In this document: positions 1 through 6,157 of the stretch, piece by piece
Position numbering within the stretch: the first letter of the stretch is position 1
Layout of the letters: each line of letters starts with the position of its first letter
From: Candidatus Omnitrophota bacterium
Lineage (GTDB): Bacteria > Omnitrophota > Gorgyraeia > Duberdicusellales > 4484-171
DNA length: 11,660 nt
NCBI GenBank assembly: GCA_023818995.1
Contig: JAMWDA010000039.1
Span: 1 to 11,660 of the forward strand
Reading direction: 5' to 3'
The notes under the pieces: generated by a model
Seen by the model: the letters and a program-made list of their open reading frames with translations, nothing else
Databases searched by the model: none
What the model was told of the DNA's origin: nothing
Translations under genes and position numbers: made by a program

Positions 1-345
1 GCAATCAGAGGTGAATTCACAGGGTTTCCCGTCGATTGGTAGATGATCGCCCCGGTGGCGGATAGAGTAACATTTCTCCACCTCACGTCAGATACATCGA
101 ACCTAAGCGCTTTCTCCTTACCAACAAAGGTTAGGGAAGGGTTTGATAATCTCACTCCCCCGCGTATGTAGTTCTTTCCAGTAACCTCATGCTCCGCAAC
201 ATCAATCAGATAAGTCTGGTTGATGTAGTCTGGTATGTACGTCCCCCCTACAAGAATACACTTGAGCATATCAACCGTAATACACACCTGCCCAGAAATA
301 AGTGCTCTCAAGAACCCCATGTAGAGATTGCCGATGGTACTTATA
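1..345 (-). other. phage-like, higher-GC segment fused to the host glycosyltransferase frame
   Basis: Bases 1-340 contain 161 G/C (47%), while 361-600 contain 78 of 240 (about 33%). The minus-strand frame here encodes a stretch like the small phage proteins that begin with a short LYxxFLxALISG-type helix and continue with TIKxxLV, GTYxPD and then a TARxAVIYxDTGxPxxSPLI-type ending. Here the matching pieces are NLYMGFLRALISG, DMLKCILVGGTYIPD and GAIIYQSTGNPVNSPLI. The frame is open at the left edge. No phage gene neighbours are visible because the window ends. It could be a prophage edge, a relic, or an assembly join. Confidence 0.6.
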
Positions 346-971
346 CTAAAGAACCTAATCCCATCAACAAATAAATTTATTTTGCTCTTACCTCTCTTAC
401 GAGGTGATATTTCTACAGGGACAAAAGCTATAGGGTAAGCAGCTTTTATAAATGAAAGAGTTAACGTAGCAGGATAGGAAAAAGTATTAGGAAGTAAATA
501 CAAGAAATTCATTGCCTTATCCTTCTTTACTGCTCTAAACCCCGAAGTTAAATCTTTTATTTTTATTCCGCTAACGTAAGAACCTAATAGATTGTATACT
601 CTATTAGCTATATACCTCAACCAATTCTGTTTGCCTTTTCGCTCACCAATTACCATATCAAAATCATCCATTTTATCTATAAGCCTTAATATCTGTGAAG
701 GAGGATGCTGTCCATCAGCATCCATTAATACAACTATTGGGTAACTAGCAAAACGTATCCCTCGTTTTATGGCCGCACCATTACCCATATTGTAAGGATT
801 TATTATAACTTTTGCTCCTGCTTCTTTAGCAACTTTTGCTGTGTTATCTTTTGAACCATCGTCAACAACAACCACCTCCACTTCCCTATTCAAGGCAGTA
901 TATATATCTTTTACAACCTCACCTATGTTTTTTCCCTCATTGTAAGCTGGTAAAACAACACTTATCTTCAT
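3..971 (-). CDS. DPM1-like family 2 glycosyltransferase running in frame into a phage-virion-like C-terminus (partial, chimeric)
   Basis: I translated this frame by hand: ATG at 971, open to the left edge, 323 codons visible. Residues 1-208 are a GT2 (GT-A fold) transferase of the dolichyl/polyprenyl-phosphate mannose synthase type. They show VVLPAYNEG at 5-13, VVVVDDGSKDNT at 33-44, the metal-binding DAD triad at 84-86 in MDADGQHP, and SGFRA at 143-147. This family transfers a sugar from a nucleotide donor to polyprenyl phosphate at the inner membrane. From about residue 209 the protein stops looking like a glycosyltransferase. The tail has the pattern GTYIPD, DVAEHEVTGKNY, RGG, DVSDVRWRNVTLSATGA, TGNPVNSPLI, which resembles small virion proteins of tailed phages. 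G+C rises from about 33% to 47% at the switch (hand count). The normal 20-30 residue end of the glycosyltransferase seems to be missing. There is no SD before the ATG. Family call is strong for the N-terminal part; fusion versus misassembly is open. Confidence 0.8.
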   Translation of the reverse strand, partial: MKISVVLPAYNEGKNIGEVVKDIYTALNREVEVVVVDDGSKDNTAKVAKEAGAKVIINPYNMGNGAAIKRGIRFASYPIVVLMDADGQHPPSQILRLIDKMDDFDMVIGERKGKQNWLRYIANRVYNLLGSYVSGIKIKDLTSGFRAVKKDKAMNFLYLLPNTFSYPATLTLSFIKAAYPIAFVPVEISPRKRGKSKINLFVDGIRFFSISTIGNLYMGFLRALISGQVCITVDMLKCILVGGTYIPDYINQTYLIDVAEHEVTGKNYIRGGVRLSNPSLTFVGKEKALRFDVSDVRWRNVTLSATGAIIYQSTGNPVNSPLI

Positions 972-979
972 CAAATTCT

Positions 980-1007
980 ATTATATTTTCTAAGAGAAAA
1001 TAATCAA
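980..1007 (-). promoter_or_regulatory. putative promoter of the glycosyltransferase gene, leaderless spacing
   Basis: Read on the minus strand there is a perfect -10 TATAAT (985-980) and a -35-like TTGATT (1007-1002) with a 16-bp spacer. The -10 ends only 8 bases before the ATG at 971. Transcription would therefore start within a few bases of the start codon, and there is no SD in between. Confidence 0.5.
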
Positions 1008-1833
1008 GAAAATTTAGAAGAATATAGGACTGATATAGGCACATCGTATCCACTTTTGTCTTCTTCTTTATAGCATTCTTTAAGCAAAGTTTTAAGTCCT
1101 ATCGATGGTAAATTAAGTATTCCCTCATATATTTGGGGAAATCTCTCTCTTAATCTTGACCGGTGCTTTGTTATCTCGGTATCTATTCTTCCTTATGTAA
1201 TTAAAGTAGAGTTGAGCAGAGAGCCGGTTTATTCTCTTCCTCAATGAACTTATAAATTCGCTCCCCTTATCAGTCTGCCAGATGATTCTTGCCGTATTTA
1301 TACCGTAGCTTTTTAAATACTCAATTACATAACGAGCGAACAATGAAGCATAGATAGAATTATTCTCATTGGCGCAGGCATAAAAGGTGGCACCACAAGA
1401 GAGTTCTCGGAGAGTATATTCGTAGCGGAGTAGATTTAGTCTTTCATCACTGGCCAGTAGTTGTAAATATCCGAAAGGTCCTTAGTATCTATCTGGCTAC
1501 TCTATAAAAAAGTTCATCTGTTTTTTAAGTTCTGATAAATCCTTACGTGTTTTCCAACGTTTCTTTTTAGGCTTTATAAGCCGGCTCTGCATCATTACTC
1601 TATGAATAGCAGAATAACTATCATTTACTTTGTATCTTTCTTTTAGACGCCTTTGCACTCCACGAGGGATGTCTTTTTCTTAATTCTACGATTTTTGCCT
1701 CATTGGCTTTGTTCATTTTGTGAGGAATTGTCTTGGGTATTCTCTTCCTATCTTTAAGCCCGGATAAGCCATATAAGTTATACCTCTTTATCCATTTTCT
1801 TACAGTCTTTCTGGTGATACCATAATATCTTGC
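1004..1833 (-). pseudogene. transposase pseudogene A: HTH plus integrase-core, frameshifted, catalytic region deleted
   Basis: The reading begins with an HTH segment (ARYYGITRKTVRKWIKRY from 1833) followed by GLSGLKDRKRIPKTIPHK and RKRHPSW. A one-base loss near 1660 breaks the frame. It resumes as RRLKERYKVNDSYSAIHRVM and LIKPKKKRWKTRKDLSELKK. Next come stops near 1497 and the first-Asp motif SQIDTKDLSDIYNYWPVMK. A missing T near 1444 (copy B has one more) shifts the frame again. The frame 1125-1343 holds the second-Asp motif IIWQTDKGSEFI. Right after it, around 1225-1245, the text jumps to AQLYFNYIRKNRY, which normally follows the catalytic Glu region. About 50 residues with that Glu therefore appear deleted. 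The tail (IYEGILNLPSIGLKTLLKE, then GYDVPISV) is in yet another frame and ends outside the inverted repeat. It cannot make an active transposase. Confidence 0.85.
1033..1052. repeat. left terminal inverted repeat of IS copy A
   Basis: ATATAGGCACATCGTATCCA pairs with the reverse complement of 2120-2139 (16 of 20). It differs at one position from the left repeat of copy B at 10325-10344. Confidence 0.7.
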
Positions 1834-1910
1834 TCCATATCATCTAAGAAGTCTCCGTAATATTCTTTTACTCTTCTCCAAGACCAGAATAAAGAATCAC
1901 GCGTAGTAAC

Positions 1911-2100
1911 AATATTGGTCGACTCATAACAGGGAGTATAACTATCTATCCTTGGTTTGAGATCTTCATTTGTAGGGTATTCTAAGAGCTATTTTTTAGT
2001 AACGATACGAACTCTTGGCTGTTTTTTTAAAAAATCGGCACGCCCTTTTTAAAAAATTAAACCTTAAAATCCTTAAAAACTTAAACTCTTCTTTACTTAA
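1911..2100 (-). repeat. near-identical right arm shared by IS copies A and B
   Basis: Bases 1911-2100 and 11223-11412 differ at only four positions (1911, 1942, 1948, 2070). Bases 1949-2069 and 11261-11381 are identical over 121 bp. This is clearly better kept than the transposase part, where the copies are heavily diverged and carry different deletions. The arm is A/T-run rich. On the minus strand it has two short open stretches: one ends in KSSYRY (stop at 1996-1998), the other runs from 1988 downward with NEDLKPR, SYTPCYESTN and WRRVKEYY. I recognise neither. Confidence 0.75.
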
Positions 2101-2119
2101 GAAAATTAAAGGCGCAAGC

Positions 2120-2139
2120 TGGATACCATCTACCTGTAT
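2120..2139. repeat. right terminal inverted repeat of IS copy A
   Basis: Its reverse complement, ATACAGGTAGATGGTATCCA, matches the left repeat at 16 of 20 positions. The equivalent repeat in copy B (11432-11451) is an even closer match to the left end of copy A, 17 of 20. Confidence 0.7.
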
Positions 2140-2192
2140 TCTTCTTTTATTCTCAATACAATTTATTTTTAACTATTGGGCGGTTAAAGTTA

Positions 2193-3608
2193 TTACAATT
2201 TCACTTTAGATAATCTTCTATCCCACACTCTTTTACTCAAAATTACTCCCCCTAAAGCTAAATAATATATAAATATACCTATGGGAGACATAGAAAAAGA
2301 TATAAAAGATAACTTAAATGTTCCTATCAATCCTGATATTTTCATAAATAAAAAAACTGAAAAATCAACGACTTCAGCGATAATCTCTAACAGAAAAGGA
2401 GAAAAAGAAAATATAAGGATAAGAAAAGTAGTTATTAAAACAAAGGTAAAAAAGGGGATTAAAATTAGATTAGTGAATATGCTTAAAATATAAACTCTGC
2501 CAAAATAAAAAGAAGTAATGGGTATAATCGCTACCGTAACAAATATCGTAGAAAGAATTATATTTTTTATATATGTGAGAATTAAGTTACTAAGAGGTAA
2601 ATTAAGATTGAAATTCTCAAAACCTAAAATCATTCCTAACACGGACATAAAAGATAACTGAAATCCTATATCAAATATCCAAAGGGGATTAAAAAACAAA
2701 GAAATTAATCCTGATAGACCGAGAGAATTGATTAGATTAATTTTTCTTTTCAATAAAAAACTTAAAACAAATGTAGAATACATAATCGTTGCTCTTAAAG
2801 TAGATGGTGGCGAACCAATAATCAAAGTATAAAGAAAAAGTAACAAAGTTGAAATAACTAATCTTACCCTAAATTTTAATCCCATAATCTTCAGTATAAA
2901 GAATAGAAAAACTGAAACTAATCCTATGTGTAAACCACTAATAGCAAGTAGATGGGATATTCCCGCTTTCATAAATAAATTTTTCTCCTCTTTTTCTATA
3001 AATTCCTTCCTACCTAAAAATATAGAAGCAATAAAGCGATAAGCTTCATCCAATAATATTTGTCTAAAAAACTTAAGAAGTTGGCGATTAATTATACTCA
3101 GGTTTTTGTCTATCCTATTACTACCTAATTTCTCTCTATAACTGTTATTTTTCAACCATAAAATATAGTAAGAAGCGTTATTTACTCTATAATTTTTTAA
3201 TTTACCGCACACCCGATAAATATTAAGGTATTCAACATCGCTATTACTATAATCGTTAACTCTAACATTAAAATTAGCTGGTAAATTATCTATCTTCAAT
3301 ATCCGCGCATAAAAAATCTTTCTTAACGATTGTTGCTTAGGAAAAGAAGTTACTTTTAAAATAAACTCTCTTTTTTTGTCCGAAGAAAGATAAGGTTTAG
3401 AGAAAGTATAAGGTAAAATCCAAATTGCCCCTAACGAAATAAAAAAAATTATTAAAAGAAAATTAAAAACTATTTGATAATTTATTTTCCGAAAAGAATA
3501 AACTAACACTAAAGAAATTATAGACAAACTTATAGCTAAACTAACTTTTATCGTATATACCCAACCTAATATTATTCCTAAAGCGAAGGAAAGAAAAAAG
3601 GAAAACAT
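2193..3608 (-). CDS. comEC: ComEC/Rec2-family DNA-uptake channel, short form without C-terminal metallo-beta-lactamase domain
   Basis: A 471-residue polytopic inner-membrane protein. ComEC forms the channel that carries single-stranded DNA into the cytoplasm during transformation. Residues 1-65 are hydrophobic helices, and 70-170 match the soluble N-terminal OB-like region. From about 185 the Competence domain follows, with the signatures HLLAISGLHIG (219-229), GSPPSTLRA (265-273) and NPLWIFDIGFQLSF (307-320). Several more membrane helices reach to about 460. Many ComEC proteins run to 700-800 residues with a beta-lactamase-like nuclease domain; that is absent here. The gene ends in a double stop (TAA TAA) about 43 bp from IS copy A. 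The start at 3608 has only a weak GAG-type SD, and the pilZ-domain gene ends 35 bp upstream, so the two are probably one transcript. No other competence genes are in view. Confidence 0.92.
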   Translation of the reverse strand: MFSFFLSFALGIILGWVYTIKVSLAISLSIISLVLVYSFRKINYQIVFNFLLIIFFISLGAIWILPYTFSKPYLSSDKKREFILKVTSFPKQQSLRKIFYARILKIDNLPANFNVRVNDYSNSDVEYLNIYRVCGKLKNYRVNNASYYILWLKNNSYREKLGSNRIDKNLSIINRQLLKFFRQILLDEAYRFIASIFLGRKEFIEKEEKNLFMKAGISHLLAISGLHIGLVSVFLFFILKIMGLKFRVRLVISTLLLFLYTLIIGSPPSTLRATIMYSTFVLSFLLKRKINLINSLGLSGLISLFFNPLWIFDIGFQLSFMSVLGMILGFENFNLNLPLSNLILTYIKNIILSTIFVTVAIIPITSFYFGRVYILSIFTNLILIPFFTFVLITTFLILIFSFSPFLLEIIAEVVDFSVFLFMKISGLIGTFKLSFISFSMSPIGIFIYYLALGGVILSKRVWDRRLSKVKL

Positions 3609-3643
3609 CTTATTTACTCAAGCTAAAGGGTAGGAAATTAAGA

Positions 3644-4012
3644 TTAGCTTTTATTAATATGGTTAATCACGTATTCAGATATATGTTGTCTATCTTCAGG
3701 AGATATTTCAATAAACTCAATACCTAAATCATATCTTAAAACTGTGGAGGGGATAGCTTTCTGCCATACAACTCTACCTAAAGCTTTTATTGGCTTTGTA
3801 TCATCAGGTAAGTGAATTGATAACTCCAAAATGGTATTCTCATCTATATTCTCATACACGATAAGACAGATACCCCCACCACCAATATCATGGGTAAAAT
3901 CTGATTTTACTTCTTCTTTACCTACTATAGAATACTCTACACAAACAGAGGCATTTAACCTTAAAAATTTTCTCCGTTCTGTCTTATTTCTATTAGGTGT
4001 TATCTCACTCAT
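3644..4012 (-). CDS. PilZ-domain protein (putative c-di-GMP receptor)
   Basis: A 122-residue single-domain cytoplasmic protein. PilZ domains bind cyclic di-GMP through an RxxxR motif and a (D/N)xSxxG motif. RxxxR is present as RRKFLR (R14 to R18), after a charged N-terminal tail. The second motif reads HDIGGGGI (D42, G44, G47), so the usual Ser is Gly. The rest is a beta-barrel pattern with LGRVVWQ (78-84) and LGIEFIEISPEDR (96-108), typical of the fold, and a C-terminal helix. It lies 35 bp upstream of comEC. Binding of c-di-GMP is likely but the altered motif lowers certainty. The ATG at 4012 has no SD and sits just below a promoter-like sequence, so the mRNA may be leaderless. Confidence 0.88.
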   Translation of the reverse strand: MSEITPNRNKTERRKFLRLNASVCVEYSIVGKEEVKSDFTHDIGGGGICLIVYENIDENTILELSIHLPDDTKPIKALGRVVWQKAIPSTVLRYDLGIEFIEISPEDRQHISEYVINHINKS

Positions 4013-4250
4013 AATAAAAAATATTTTAACTTAATTTTCTTCTATTGCAATTTAAAAAATTTAATTATGTAAAAGCACGTTAAGAATATCTCAATTTCAG
4101 CAAAATAGATATATCGCTTTTAAACTTTTCTACAATCTCTTTTAGCATCCTTTTTGAATCCCCATTTTTTACAAAGAGAATCTCTCTTATCTTTTCTTTC
4201 AGATTTAGGATTTGGTATTAATTCTTATAAAGGTTTGCCTTGAGAAACAA
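4013..4250. other. intergenic stretch with promoter and a start-less micro-ORF
   Basis: This 238-bp gap lies between the end of the sugar-nucleotide operon and pilZ. Besides the promoter it holds a minus-strand open stretch (4217 to the stop at 4080-4082, 45 sense codons). It encodes a charged, helix-prone peptide (ILNLKEKIREIL, then KRMLKEIVEKFKSDISILLK) with no SD and no good initiation codon at its beginning; an internal ATG gives 26 residues or fewer. It may be a gene relic or chance. I see no convincing terminator hairpin. Confidence 0.35.
4023..4050 (-). promoter_or_regulatory. putative promoter of pilZ-comEC, leaderless spacing
   Basis: Minus-strand -35 TTGCAA (4050-4045) and -10 TAAAAT (4028-4023), 16-bp spacer. 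These are the same two hexamers as the promoter proposed before talC. The -10 ends 10 bases before the ATG at 4012, leaving roughly 4 bases of leader and no SD. Confidence 0.5.
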
Positions 4251-5186
4251 TTATAACTTTAGTTTCTTTTTGAAATACTCAATTGTTTTTACCAATCCTT
4301 CTTCCAGCTTAACAATTGGGCTCCAACCCAAGATTTTTTCTGCTTTTCTAATATCCGGTTTTCTTTTCTTAGGGTCATCTTGAGGTAGAGGTAAAAATTT
4401 TATTTTCGATTTAGAACCAGTCAATTCAATTATCTTATTGGCTAAATCTATAATTCTATACTCTTCAGGATTACCTATATTTAGTGGTAATTGATAATCT
4501 GTATCCATAAGCATAATTATTCCTCTAACTAAGTCATCTATATAGCAAAAAGAACGCGTTTGCAAACCATCTCCGTATACGGTTAAATCTTCCTCTTTAA
4601 GTGCACTCACTATAAAACTGGAAATAACTCTCCCATCATCAGGAAGCATATTAGGCCCATAGGTATTAAATATACGCAGCACACGCACATTTATATTGTG
4701 TTGACGCATATAAGCGTAGACGAGAGATTCAGCTGCTCTTTTAGATTCATCGTAACAGGAACGAGGACCGGTTATACTAACATTACCGTAGTACTCCTCA
4801 GGTTGAGGATGAACTAAAGGGTCACCGTAAACCTCAGAAGTAGAAGCTAAAAAGAACCTCGCTCCTTTAGCTCGAGCTATACCTAAACAGTTATGTGTAC
4901 CTAAAAGGCCTGATTTTAAAGTCTTTATTGGATAAGCAAAATAATGTTTAGGCGAAGCTATAGAAGCGAAGTGAAGAACCCAATTTATCTCCTCTCTTAT
5001 ATAAAGAGGTAAAGAGATATCATGAACGAGTAACTTGAATTTAGGAGAATTTAAAAGTTCACTAACATTTTCTTGAGAACCGGTAATAAAGTTATCTACG
5101 CAAAGAACAAAATCCCCTCTCTCTATAAACTTTTTGCATAAGTGTGAACCAATAAAACCACACCCTCCACTGATAAGAATATTCAT
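4251..5186 (-). CDS. UDP-glucuronate decarboxylase-like SDR enzyme (UDP-xylose synthase family)
   Basis: A 311-residue soluble short-chain dehydrogenase/reductase matching the UXS family in length and motifs. The NAD-binding GGCGFIGS lies at 7-14, followed by the acidic end of strand 2 in CVDNF (29-33). The active site shows STSEVYG (115-121) with Glu118, and YDESK (Tyr145, Lys149). Family signatures are HPQPEEYYGNV (126-136), GPRSCYDESKR (140-150), FNTYGPNMLPDDGRV (173-187), QTRSFCYIDD (209-218) and DDPKKRKPDI (270-279). UXS oxidises C4 of UDP-glucuronate, loses CO2 and reduces the product to UDP-xylose. It is the last gene of the operon, its ATG overlapping the preceding stop by 4 bp, so translation is probably coupled. 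Because the dehydrogenase two genes upstream looks specific for UDP-GlcNAc, the true substrate might be UDP-GlcNAc-uronate, giving UDP-N-acetylxylosamine. The UXS fold call is firm; the substrate is not. Confidence 0.88.
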   Translation of the reverse strand: MNILISGGCGFIGSHLCKKFIERGDFVLCVDNFITGSQENVSELLNSPKFKLLVHDISLPLYIREEINWVLHFASIASPKHYFAYPIKTLKSGLLGTHNCLGIARAKGARFFLASTSEVYGDPLVHPQPEEYYGNVSITGPRSCYDESKRAAESLVYAYMRQHNINVRVLRIFNTYGPNMLPDDGRVISSFIVSALKEEDLTVYGDGLQTRSFCYIDDLVRGIIMLMDTDYQLPLNIGNPEEYRIIDLANKIIELTGSKSKIKFLPLPQDDPKKRKPDIRKAEKILGWSPIVKLEEGLVKTIEYFKKKLKL

Positions 5187-6136
5187 TGGTTCTTATAAAA
5201 CGATAATTTAAACCAATTTACTGTTCTCTTTAATCCTTCCCAAAAATCAACCTTCGGATAATAACCAAGTAATCTTTTTGCTTTAGATATATCGGCGAGA
5301 GTTTTAAAAACATCTCCCGGCCGCGAAGGAGTAAAGATAGGTTTAATATTTTTATTCATTATTGAATTAAGCACATCCACTAATTCTAATATAGAATGAT
5401 TCAAACCATTGGCAATATTAAAAACTTCTCCTCTTATTCCCTCAACACTACTAGACAATATATTTGCCTCCACGACGTTATCTATATAAGTGAAATCGCG
5501 AGATTGTTCTCCTGTGCCGTGAATAGGTGGCGGTTCATCTTTAAGCATACAGTTTATAAATTTAGGTATAACTACTGCATACTCATCATCTAAAGACTGG
5601 TGAGGTCCATAAACATTAAAGTATCTAAGAGAAACTGTCTCTAAACCGAAATTCTCACTAAAGATACGACAATAGTATTCACCAGCTAACTTAGTTAAAG
5701 CATAGGGAGAGATAAGCAAAGGATAATCTTTCTCCTCTTCAGGGAATTTATTCGTATCACCGTATATAGAACTAGAGGAAGCAAATACAAACCTTTTCAC
5801 TCCCATTTCTTTAGAAGCTTTTAACATATTCAATGTGCCATTTATATTTACCTCGTTATACTCGTAAGGATTATTCATAGATTTTGGCACACTACGTAAA
5901 GCTGCTTGATGAAAAACTACCTCTACATCTTTACAAGCCTCTAAACATACATTGTAATCCCTTATATCCCCCCTGATAAGTTTATAGCTACCCCTCTCTC
6001 CTACTGCCTGAGACAAATTCTCTTCTTTGCCCGAAGAAAAATTATCTAAAATTACTACGTAATTCCCATCTTTTAATAAACGTTCAACTATATGTGAACC
6101 AATAAAACCCGCTCCTCCTGTAACTAATGCTCTCAT
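5183..6136 (-). CDS. NAD-dependent sugar-nucleotide 4-epimerase (GalE/WbpP-like SDR)
   Basis: Extended SDR enzyme of 317 residues from the preferred start. An in-frame ATG 12 bases earlier (6148) would give 321. However, GGGAGG at 6146-6141 lies at the right distance only for the ATG at 6136, and the upstream ATG overlaps that SD. Numbering from the 321-residue form: NAD-binding TGGAGFIGS is at 10-18 and FASSSSIYGD at about 122-131. The catalytic Tyr and Lys are in SPYALTK, and RYFNVYGPHQ, QSRDFTYID and SRPGDV follow. HQAALRSVPKSMNNP is the pattern seen in WbpP-type UDP-GlcNAc(A) 4-epimerases. It inverts C4 of a UDP-hexose or UDP-hexosaminuronate. It lies between the dehydrogenase (21 bp from the preferred start) and the decarboxylase (4-bp ATGA overlap), which supports a role on the oxidised sugar. 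Plain GalE activity, or a dTDP-glucose dehydratase relative, cannot be excluded by eye. Confidence 0.85.
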   Translation of the reverse strand: MRALVTGGAGFIGSHIVERLLKDGNYVVILDNFSSGKEENLSQAVGERGSYKLIRGDIRDYNVCLEACKDVEVVFHQAALRSVPKSMNNPYEYNEVNINGTLNMLKASKEMGVKRFVFASSSSIYGDTNKFPEEEKDYPLLISPYALTKLAGEYYCRIFSENFGLETVSLRYFNVYGPHQSLDDEYAVVIPKFINCMLKDEPPPIHGTGEQSRDFTYIDNVVEANILSSSVEGIRGEVFNIANGLNHSILELVDVLNSIMNKNIKPIFTPSRPGDVFKTLADISKAKRLLGYYPKVDFWEGLKRTVNWFKLSFYKNQ

Positions 6137-6140
6137 TTTG

Positions 6141-6146
6141 CCTCCC
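6141..6146 (-). promoter_or_regulatory. SD GGGAGG that decides the epimerase start
   Basis: The minus-strand reading is TGGGAGGCAAAATG. The SD is 4 bases from the ATG at 6136 and overlaps the alternative ATG at 6148, which has no SD of its own. Confidence 0.65.
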
Positions 6147-6157
6147 ATTTAAAATTA

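Larger units (their letters stand above)
1027..2149 (-). mobile_element. decayed insertion sequence, copy A (DDE/rve transposase)
   Basis: The element shares long stretches with 10319-11461 in the same orientation. Its ends are imperfect inverted repeats: ATATAGGCACATCGTATCCA at 1033-1052 against the reverse complement of 2120-2139, matching at 16 of 20 positions. The inside holds a ruined minus-strand transposase. Relative to copy B it lacks the stretch equivalent to roughly 10945-11150, which carries the start codon and SD. It keeps about 200 bp (about 1230-1430) that copy B has lost. No target-site duplication is evident. The right end stops about 43 bp short of the comEC stop codon. Outer limits are uncertain by about 6 bases because both copies also agree just outside the inverted repeats. 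Confidence 0.8.

Noticed and set aside
189..374. Plus-strand open frame of 61 codons at the left end
   Set aside because: Antisense to the phage-like/glycosyltransferase frame, which has far better motifs.
2030..2075. Repeated TTTTTAAAAAAT runs around GGCACGCC as a replication origin or CRISPR-like repeat
   Set aside because: Only two short A/T runs, no regular spacers, no DnaA-box cluster; part of the IS arm.
2160..2192. TTTAAC/GTTAAA hairpin after the comEC stop as a terminator
   Set aside because: The stem is only 6 bp and A/T-rich and is not followed by a T-tract on the minus strand.
2015..2209. Plus-strand open frame of 64 codons ending in a hydrophobic stretch
   Set aside because: It crosses the IS right arm, its inverted repeat and the flank into comEC. 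It is disrupted in copy B, so it is not a conserved gene.
2281..2493. Plus-strand open frame of 70 codons, lysine-rich
   Set aside because: It lies wholly inside comEC on the other strand; its composition is the mirror of Phe/Ile/Leu-rich membrane helices.
4250..4275. Hairpin AGAAAC/GTTTCT followed by a T-run on the plus strand, like a terminator
   Set aside because: It overlaps the 3' coding end of the decarboxylase gene and points the wrong way; there is no plus-strand gene to terminate.
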